From: Periplaneta americana
Lineage: Eukaryota > Arthropoda > Insecta > Blattodea > Blattidae
Direction: 5' to 3'
Length of the DNA stretch: 64,000 nucleotides
Assembly: GCF_040183065.1 (NCBI RefSeq)
Contig: NC_091122.1
Coordinates: forward strand, 82,097,955 to 82,161,954
Shown: piece by piece, positions 57,229 through 64,000 of the stretch
Position numbering within the stretch: the stretch's first letter is position 1
Layout: each line of letters opens with the position of its first letter
Program-made: the position numbers and the translations under genes
The notes under the pieces: generated by a model
Database searches by the model: none
Seen by the model: the letters and a program-made list of their open reading frames with translations, nothing else
Told to the model about the DNA's origin: nothing

Positions 57229-58399
57229 ATGAGACAGCGAGTTATAGCTCTAGTTGAGGCTGGATATGGGGCTAGATCTGCTGGCCGTTTGGTCGGTATT
57301 CCTGGAAGTACAGCCGAGAGGTGGGTTTATCGTTACCAAAATTCAGGGGAGGTCGAAAATCGCCCTATTCCTGGGCGTCCCCGGATTTCTTCATTGGAAG
57401 AGGATGCTCCCTTATTCAAGGCAGTTCGACAGGACCCCTTTCGGACTGCTAACGAAATAAGAGCAGCATCTAACTTTCCCGGTTCTTCACAGACTGTGAT
57501 CAGCAGGTTGAGGAACCGCCGGAGGGCTGCGCAAATGGAAATATTGGGGGAAGCACAAGCTGTCTACCGTCTTGCGTTCGCTACTAATCGAGTGGATTTC
57601 GATTGGAGAAATGTAATTTTCTCCGACGAAACAACCATCTCGAGTGATTACGAAAGTCCTGTCCGTGTGTATCGTGAGGATGGTCTCCGACGTGATCAGC
57701 GCTATGTGCACCGTCGTGAAAGATCGGGAAGCTTTAGCATATCGTCACAGTCTAGTATATAGACTCGCGAAGCTCAATACGTAGTAAATATGCAAACATT
57801 AGATAGTTGCTCACCATTAGGATCGCTAATATCGCCTCATTACAGGCAATGCAAAATAGTACCGTCACAGTCTATTGTTTCTAGCACCCTCAAAACTCAA
57901 GCTTCGTGACTGTATATAGTAGACTGTGATATCGTGTTGGGGTGGATGTCTTACGATGGACCTGGCGTTATAGAACGCATCGGTGGCCGGTTTAATGCGG
58001 GAACTTACGAGCATATTCTGGAAAATATATTCCTTCCTTCCGCTCCTAGAACGTTTTCCCAAAGTAATATTGCTGTTCCAACAGGATAACCATCCCGTGC
58101 ACTATGCCGCAAGCATTCAAAGATGGTTTCAAAGGAGACCCGAGATCGAAATCACTAATTGGCCTCAGAAGTCACCTGATTTGAATGTCATCGAAAATTT
58201 ATGGGCGGAATTGAAAAAGAGAAGGATAGCCACCTATGCCTACCGACGCCCTCGAAATCGAGACGAATTGTGGGATCAAGTTGTTAAAACCTGGGAAGAT
58301 CTCGCCGGGTATTAGAATTTATTCCACAATCTCGTAACATCCATGCCGGACCGACTTAGAGCTGTAATAGAAGCTGATAGCATGTGGACAAGATTTTAA
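57229..58399 (+). pseudogene. Tc1-like transposase (DD35E), interrupted by a MITE
   Basis: The start ATG gives MRQRVIALVEAGYGARSAGR, a helix-turn-helix, then GRPRISSLEEDAP and a second helical region (RTANEIRAASNFPG). FDWRNVIFSDETTIS holds the first catalytic Asp. At 57745 the 183-bp MITE splits the codons for FSIS|CWGW. Downstream, in a shifted frame, QQDNHPVHYAASIQRWF has the second Asp and SPDLNVIENLWAELKKR the Glu, 35 residues later. It ends PDRLRAVIEADSMWTRF. Besides the MITE there is a frameshift near 58050 and a TAG at about 58313. Length with the MITE removed is about 330 codons, near the family norm. I found no terminal repeats. Confidence 0.9.
57746..57928. mobile_element. 183-bp MITE with 7-bp target duplication, copy 2
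   Basis: Ends CACAGTCTAGTATATAGAC and, reversed, CACAGTCTACTATATACAG. ATATCGT is repeated at 57739-57745 and 57929-57935; removing one repeat and the element restores the transposase reading frame across the site. It is inverted relative to 24613-24795 and of identical length. Confidence 0.95.
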
Positions 58400-58900
58400 G
58401 TTGACAGGTCTCTTTTTGTTTCTTATGATTTTTGTTTGAGGAAGAATACTCTTAACTTCCAAGTAAGATTTATTTTTTTGACGAGGTTCAGTCCACTTGT
58501 AAGACCCAGAAATTGGGCATATTATTCATATTCTTCGACAAATTAGACAGTCTAGGAACTCTGAAGAAATTAATTACACCTCAATAAAAAAAAGTTTTAC
58601 CTGGGATCGAACACGAGACGTTTCGGTTAAGCAGTGGAACCGACACGCTATTATATGAGCTACGGAGACAAGACAGAAACAACAGCAGTCTAGAATGTAG
58701 ATCCCATAGCAGGAATTTGCCATTCGGTACAGAGAGGCAATGATAATTTGTGACCCGAGCTATGTCGTGAAATCGTGGCCTTAAATGGCTGTCTTCTTCG
58801 TGATTCTTATTTTGGTCCTTGTCCTTGTTGTGGTCCTCGTAACAAATCTTGCTGTATTTGACATGTTACGTATCGTTACGTCGATATCGAGTGAACCGCG
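58400..58900. other. No gene; weak tRNA-like sequence at 58585-58675
   Basis: On the minus strand CCGTAGCTCATATAATAGCG and GTGTTCGATCCCAGG resemble tRNA A and B boxes with an anticodon stem between, so a pol III-derived SINE head is possible. No body copy elsewhere in the window. Confidence 0.4.
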
Positions 58901-58904
58901 CTGT

Positions 58905-59430
58905 AGAACTTTAACTTCCGACGACCAAGAATCGTCTCATTCCTTTTAAGGGTAACTGTACTTCTTTATTACAGTATTCTTGGTTCATTGGTATGTTCAT
59001 TAATCTATGTTCCATGGATCGAAATGTCGCAAATCTGTGTTGTGTTTGGCGATTAAGATTATTGTGGATGTGTGTTACTGTGGTTGTGGATTTCTTATGA
59101 ATTTTGAAATTATGTTTCTTGTCTACAATTGTTATTGTGGTGTCTAAGAAATTAATTAATTTCTTGTTCTTAATTTCTAGTATGTGACCTAGTTTCGGAT
59201 GTATTTTGTTTGTGACTGTGTAGGTTTTCAATATGTCTTTGTACAGTAGTCTATTGGAATGCCATCTACGTATTTGTGCAGTGTATGGATATTGTCTACG
59301 TATTTATTATTCTCATTAAATAGAATATGTGTCTCTTCTAAATCATTGTTTAAAATTTCTGCTAAGATACTGGAGTTGGGTGATCCCACGCAAAGGACAC
59401 TTAGGTTGTCATGTAAAAGCTTATGTCATA
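58905..59430 (-). pseudogene. Penelope-like element reverse transcriptase fragment
   Basis: The minus strand, in two frames, reads LSVLCVGSPNSSILAEIL, NKYVDNIHTLHKYVDGI and, after a frameshift, INFLDTTITIVDKKHNFKIH, KKSTTTVTHIHNN and HRFATFRSMEHRLMN. GSP-x-SSIL-x-EI and the INFLD...FKI-RKPTTT...H-AYR order are typical of Penelope-like reverse transcriptases. The catalytic YVDD box appears here as YVDN, so the copy is dead. The GIY-YIG endonuclease is not seen. Confidence 0.75.
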
Positions 59431-59559
59431 TCCGATAAACTCAGCAATATGAACGAGTTCATTTCTATACACAAGGGAAGGCCGCATAGGCCTATATATA
59501 GATGAATGACCTACTTGAAGAGATCATTATAATCCATGGGGGAAGATTTGTATATTCAT

Positions 59560-60090
59560 TCAGTGTTCTGCCCAAAGGCAGGTCTTTCACTGCAAATCCA
59601 GCATTCTCCAATATTTCCTATTTTTTGCTTTCCTCTTTGTCGCCTCATATGGTCCATATATCTTGATGTCGTCTATCATCTGATATCTTCTCCTGCCCTC
59701 TCCCATTCACCATTCCTTCCACAGCATCCTTCAGTAGACAGTACTTTTCAGCCAGTGACCCAATCAATTCCTTTTCTCTTCCTGATAAGTTTCAGCATCA
59801 TTCTTTCTTCACCCACTCTTCCCAACACAGCTTCATTTTTTATTCTGTTTGTCCATTTCACACGTTCCATACTTCTCCATATCCACATTTCAAATGCTTC
59901 TAGTCGCTTCTCTTCACTTTGTCGTAATGTCCACGTTTCTGCCCCATACAATGCCACACTCCATGCAAAGCACTTCACTAGTGTCTTCCTTAGTTCTTTT
60001 TCCAGAGGTTCGCAGAAGATGCTTCTTTTTCTATTAAAAGCTTCCTTGCCCATTGCTACAGTAGGCCTATGCATAACCTATTTGGAAAAG
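59560..60090 (-). pseudogene. LINE B, ORF2 C-terminus (best copy)
   Basis: The minus strand from 60074 reads MGKEAFNRKRSIFCEPLEKE, LRKTLVKCFAWSVALYGAET, WTLRQSEEKRLEAFEMWIWR, SMERVKWTNRI and RMMLKLIRKRKGIDWVTG; then, after a stop, LLKDAVEGMVNG, RRRYQMIDDIKIYGPYEA and the 3' end at GGCAGAACACTG. FAWSVALYGAETWTL is the usual non-LTR thumb/C-terminal motif. The antisense 203-codon plus frame at 59536-60147 is its shadow. Copies: 8648, 26735, 48732. Confidence 0.85.
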
Positions 60091-60094
60091 CTTA

Positions 60095-60547
60095 TTATAA
60101 CCCATGGGGGGAAGGTTTATATTCGTATAATATTTAAAAAGTGTTAATCACTTTTGCTTTGACATGGGAAATAGAAGCGTGCATAATACATCCGTAACAT
60201 TATTCACATATAGATAGATAAGATTTACGGGTTATTTGCATGTGCTTACCATACAGTTTTTTTTTTTGCAAAATATGTTAGTAGGAATCACCACCTGATG
60301 TGTACGTTCACGAGTTTTTTTCTTGTGGGATATGCATAACTTAACCTTGTTATCTTTGTTATTAAAAAAGAGAAACTAAACTCAATACTTCCTTTCTTGA
60401 TTAAAGAATAATGTTTTATCACACTGTCAGAAGTTAAAAGCGTGGATAGGCTCTTCTTCCACCAAACTCTTCACATTTTTTAATGAATTATCTGGGACTC
60501 AAAAGTAATTCTTTTCTTGTCCTGTTAATAGAACATTATATTTTATG

Positions 60548-60549
<2 letters not shown>
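60095..60549. other. No recognised gene
   Basis: AT-rich, nothing recognised. Confidence 0.5.
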
Positions 60550-60601
<52 letters not shown>

Positions 60602-60612
60602 TACTATTATTG
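60550..60612. repeat. (ATT)n microsatellite
   Basis: About 20 ATT units. Confidence 0.95.
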
Positions 60613-60968
60613 GAGGATTGATTATCATAACTTATTTAATTCTTCTCATTAGACACACTTGAATCTTACATCAAATTGTATTTATTAATCCTAATTCCGT
60701 TCCTCTAATTCCTGTATAGACAGATCTGCAGACTACATTCCGGTGAACTTTATTCGAAATTCTAATAAGTTAAACATCTATTTATTTGCCTTGCAAACCT
60801 GTTAATAAGTATACTTAAACTTATAAATAAATTCATAATTTCTCCTTCCTTAAAAAATTTTATTGAATTTTTTAAAAGAATATTTTAAATTATTGTAACG
60901 ATAATAAATTTCATCGTGATCGCCACCATTATAATCATCATTTTCATGATTATAATCTACTTCAGGTA
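60613..60968. other. No recognised gene
   Basis: AT-rich flank of the GGGTAAA element. Confidence 0.5.
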
Positions 60969-62733
60969 GGGTAAACATTGGTAATTTCGTGATAATTTCA
61001 TGAAAACTAATTTAAAATGCAAATGTGTAAATATATCCTTATTTCGATTTTTTCATCTAAAAGACGATAACTTGCTGTACAAATCTGGAGACATAAAAGA
61101 TTGGATACGTTCTTGAATATGTGCAAAAACCACTTTTACAACTTAAGCTGAAAGGTTGGTTATTTCGTGATAACCTTGGTAATTTCGTGATATTGCATTG
61201 ATAATTTCGTGAGAGGTAGAAGAATTGTGGAAAAATTTATTAAAGTCAAATGAAACTCCCATTTATTGTTACAAGACTTCAAACATAGTAATTCCGTCTA
61301 ATATTCATAGCAAGAAAACATAGAAATACATGTCAACACATAATAAGAATAAAATCAAAATAAAAATTGAAATTGAAAAGGGATCTTCTTTGCCCTGAAA
61401 AGATGAACACTTTAATTACGGACTTTACTATAGCCTATATTACTAGGGTAAGTCCAAAAGTAATGCATAACGTTTGTTTAAAAATTGTATTTTTATCCTA
61501 CAGCTTTGCTATTTTCACAGAATGTAGATGCATCCTTAAGGAACAAAATGTCACTTTTCCACATAATCCCTGTCCCTTTCAACTGCCTTACGTAACCTAG
61601 GAACGAGGGCCTGTAGACCAGCACGGTAAAAGTCTGGACCAACACGTCTGAGCTACTCTTTAGCAGCGTGCACAAGGGAGTCATCTTCTAACCTCATTCC
61701 GCGAAGGGATCCTTCAGTTTATCATAGAGATGGTAATCGCACGGTGCCAGTTCAGGACTGTCAGGCGGATGTTTCAGTGTTGTCTATCCGAATTTTCTGA
61801 TCTGGTCTGTGGTCTTGTGACTGACATATGGTTGTGCGTTGTCGTGCAATAGCAGAACTTCCTGCTTCTCCCGATGTCGTCGAACACGACTCAGTCGAAC
61901 TTGAAGTTTCTTGAGAGTTGCAACATACCCGTCAGAATTAATAGTGGTTCCGTGTGGGATGATGTCCATAAGCAAGAGTCCTGAATCGAAAAACACAGTA
62001 GCCATAACGTTTCCTGCCGAAGGTGTACTTTTGAATTTCCATTTCTTTGGTGAATTTGCATGATGCCACTCCATTGTCTGCCTCTGTCTCCGGTCCAAAA
62101 TGGTGGAGCCATGTTCCATCTTCTGTCACAATTCTTGCAAGTAAGTCATCTAGCACTTATCATTGACACTTAGCATGATAACAAATCAAACAGAAGCTAC
62201 ACTGAACCCATTGCGTCTCCGTTTTCTTTTTTGTTATCACATCTTGTCTTCGGATTTCTAAAATTCCTATTGTGATACATTTTATACTATTTTAAAAATT
62301 GTAACACTTAATGCTCAACAAAATTTCGCCTCAAACAGCTAAGATTTCTATCAGTAAAGTTAAGCCTATATGGCGACTACAGATATATCTAAAATTCCAA
62401 AAACATTTCCTAAAATTTCATGAAGATACAATAAATCTTCGTACCAAATATCATATGCTTACCTTTAGTAATAAGCCTGTAATGTAATTACAAACATCCA
62501 CAAAATTTGTATGCCTGAGAAGTCGACGCAAACTTGCTCTCTCCAAATATGAAAGCTCACTGAAGCAACTACAATAGTCACACAAAGCTTAGCTGTATGT
62601 TTCTGGAAAGTGGACAACATATGCAATCCCTTGGCGGAAATTTGGTTCTCGTAACACCATTGGTTAGTTCACAAAAGAGTAAAGAAAAAATATCACGAAA
62701 TAACCACTGCTACGAAATTGCCAATATTTACCC
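60969..62733. mobile_element. 1.8-kb DNA element with GGGTAAA ends and ATTTCGTGA motifs
   Basis: The left end is GGGTAAACATTGGTAATTTC and the right end, reversed, GGGTAAATATTGGCAATTTC, so about 20 bp of inverted repeat with two differences. TA flanks both sides. ATTTCGTGA recurs at about 60984, 61162, 61182 and 61204, and in reverse at 62692. A mariner remnant is nested inside at about 61441-62160. No transposase of its own is seen. It is likely a non-autonomous transposon of unknown superfamily. Confidence 0.75.
61441..62160 (-). pseudogene. Mariner transposase remnant, 5'-truncated
   Basis: The minus strand reads DLLARIVTEDGTWLHHFGPE (first catalytic Asp region; consensus DE is DG here), then in another frame QTMEWHHANSPKKWKFKSTP, ATVFFDSGLLLMDIIPHGTT, EVLLLHDNAQPYVSHKT (second Asp), PDSPELAPCDYHLYDKLKD (the mariner CDYHL Asp, DD34D-type) and the C-terminus near 61580. 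The 3' terminal repeat is at TAGGGTAAGTCCAAAAGTAA on the plus strand at 61443. At least three frameshifts. The N-terminal DNA-binding half and 5' terminal repeat are missing. Confidence 0.85.
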
Positions 62734-62739
62734 TATCAG

Positions 62740-62985
62740 GTCCGTCAACTCTTTCAATATCACTCATATGATAATTTTAAATAAATACTACAAGGTTACA
62801 AGACACAATGGTACAAAGCCACTCTTTGAAATTTCGCAGGACACACGTTTAATTAATATAAGAGAGAAATAATTCTCCATTTTTTTCTGTCGGAAATCGA
62901 ATTCCGTTCCGTAGGGTTTTGTAGCAACATAATCCAATTTCGTAATTTAGAGAGGAGGACCGCAAACCTATTGAACTCATATTTT
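62740..62985. other. No recognised gene
   Basis: AT-rich, nothing recognised. Confidence 0.5.
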
Positions 62986-62987
62986 AA

Positions 62988-62989
<2 letters not shown>

Positions 62990-63062
<73 letters not shown>
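62990..63062. repeat. (ATT)n microsatellite, LINE A tail side
   Basis: About 24 ATT units bordering the AAGTAAGTAAGTATT tail of the minus-strand LINE A. Confidence 0.95.
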
Positions 63063-63063
<1 letters not shown>

Positions 63064-63519
63064 ACTTACTTACTTACTGGCTGTTAAGGAACCCGGAGGT
63101 TCATTGCCGCCCTCACATAAGCCCGCCATTGATCCTCATCCCGAGCAAGATTAATCCAGTCTCTATCATCATATCCCACCTCCCTCACATCCATTTTAAT
63201 ATTATCTTCCCATCTACGCCTCGGCCTCTCCAAAGGTCTTTTCCCATCTGACCTCCCAACTAACACTCTATATGCATTTCTAGATTCGCCCATACGTACT
63301 ACTTGCCCTGCCCATCTCAAACGTCTGGATTTAATGTTCCTAATTATGTCAGGTGAAGGATACAATGCGTGCAGCTCTGCGTTATGTAACTTTCTCCATT
63401 CTCCTGTAACTTCATCCCTTTTAGCCCCATATATTTTCCTAAGAACCTTATTCTCAAAAACCCTCAATCTCTGTTCCTCTTTCAAAGTGAGAGTCCAAGT
63501 TTCACAGCCATACAGAACA
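63063..63519 (-). pseudogene. LINE A, ORF2 C-terminus (best copy)
   Basis: The minus strand is open for at least 133 codons: LREEQ-type start MKEEQRLRVFENKVLRKIYG, DEVTGEWRKLHNAELHALYP, LRWAGQVVRMGESRNAYRVL, GKRPLERPRRRWEDNIKMD and DWINLARDEDQWRAYVRAAM to a stop. In another frame the last 60 bases give the GNEPPGS ending that I associate with Periplaneta. The tail is TAAG-type. The 5' truncation point at 63519 joins mariner DNA exactly. Confidence 0.9.
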
Positions 63520-64000
63520 AGAGTGGCTCAGACGTGTTGGTCCAGACTTTTACCGTGCTGGTCTACAGACCCTCGTTCCTAGGTTACGTAAGGCAGTTGA
63601 AAGGGACAGGGATTATGTGGAAAAGTGACAGTTTTTCCCTTAAGGATATATCTACATTATGTGAAAATAGCAAAGCTGTAGGATAAAAATATAATTTTTA
63701 AACAAACGTTATGCATTACTTTTGGACTTACCCTAGTAATATAGGCTACAGTAAAGTCCGTAATAAAAGTGTTCACCCTTTCAGGGCAAAGAAGATCCCT
63801 TTTCAATTCAATTTTTACTTTGATTTCATTCTTATTATGTGTTGATATGTATTTCTATGTTTTCTTGCTATGAATATTAGACGGAAATACTATGTTTGAA
63901 GTCTTGTAACAATAAATGAGAATTTCATTTGACTTTAATGAATTTTTCCACAATTCTTCTACCTCTCACGAAATTATCAATGCAATATCACGAAATTACC
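63520..64000. repeat. Inverted second copy of the GGGTAAA element with its mariner (cut by window end)
   Basis: Reverse complement of 61178-61659 over about 481 bp, with roughly 5% differences by eye. It contains the mariner C-terminus at 63521-63629 on the plus strand (EWLRRVGPDFYRAG, VPRLRKAVERDRDYVEK, stop), the mariner end, and the start of the motif array (TATCACGAAATTACC at the last bases). The element continues beyond 64000. Confidence 0.9.
63521..63629 (+). pseudogene. Mariner transposase C-terminus, second copy
   Basis: An open frame from the junction: EWLRRVGPDFYRAGLQTLVP, RLRKAVERDRDYVEK, stop. This is the normal end of a mariner transposase, better preserved than in the first copy. 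Everything upstream is replaced by LINE A DNA at 63519. Confidence 0.85.

Noticed and set aside
59536..60147. 203-codon plus-strand frame
   Set aside because: It is antisense to the LINE B ORF2 C-terminus, whose minus-strand reading has recognised motifs.
61367..61600. 77-codon plus-strand frame at the mariner end
   Set aside because: It is antisense to the mariner 3' region and spans the insertion boundary.
60969..62733. A 4-bp GGTA target duplication as in the 18.5-kb element
   Set aside because: The left flank ends in GGTA but the right flank begins TATC; only TA is shared.

Overview
The window is AT-rich eukaryotic DNA, roughly two-thirds A+T, and it is made of repeats. I recognise no intact host gene, no exon set and no functional RNA gene. 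Everything that reads as protein is a broken piece of a transposon: non-LTR retrotransposon C-termini, a Penelope-like reverse transcriptase piece, and Tc1, mariner, hAT-like and P-type transposases. Between them lie many tRNA-derived SINEs, short inverted-repeat elements (MITEs) and long AAT/ATT, ATC, AT and AC microsatellites. This is intergenic or deep intronic DNA of an insect. One LINE family, present three times with (TAAG)n tails, has a 3' end reading GNEPPGS that I associate with predicted proteins of the American cockroach, Periplaneta americana. A cockroach or close relative is therefore the best guess; that is inference from memory, not a search.

Layout. 0-15 kb: LINE A; a head-to-head pair of SINE A; a 1.2-kb segment present at 3.84-5.05 kb and again at 11.87-14.0 kb, the second copy split by a 973-bp transposon with a TTA target duplication; a third, inverted fragment of it at 10.4 kb; SINE B as an inverted pair at 7.1-7.6 kb; SINE C scattered. 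15-30 kb: LINE A; a 79-bp tandem repeat; a 2.2-kb DNA element (18516-20751) with GGGTCATTCCA ends and repeated TTCGTGTGTCAC motifs; a 183-bp MITE beside a hAT/CGGBP1-type transposase ruin; long stretches with nothing recognisable. 30-43 kb: an RNase H-bearing LINE, two other LINE tails, a foldback element and three tandem SINE B units with an exact 285-bp period. 43-54 kb: a P-superfamily element (43452-46170) with perfect 32-bp ends, a 7-bp target duplication and a decayed THAP9-like transposase gene; SINEs, MITEs and a degenerate 90-bp minisatellite. 53-64 kb: a snap-back Tc/mariner-type element, a Tc1 DD35E pseudogene interrupted by the second 183-bp MITE, a Penelope-like fragment, LINE B, and a GGGTAAA-ended element with repeated ATTTCGTGA motifs and a mariner inside it. 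Part of that last element is repeated inverted at the window edge.

The copies can be ordered in time. The TTA element landed in one duplicate of the 1.2-kb segment and not the other. The 183-bp MITE landed in an existing Tc1 gene. The mariner was in the GGGTAAA element before that element was copied. Nothing here works as a pathway; the sequence records successive transposon invasions. The most informative parts are the P-type element with its possible 7-bp-TSD MITE relative, and the two GGGT-ended elements whose ends carry arrays of TTCGTG-containing motifs.
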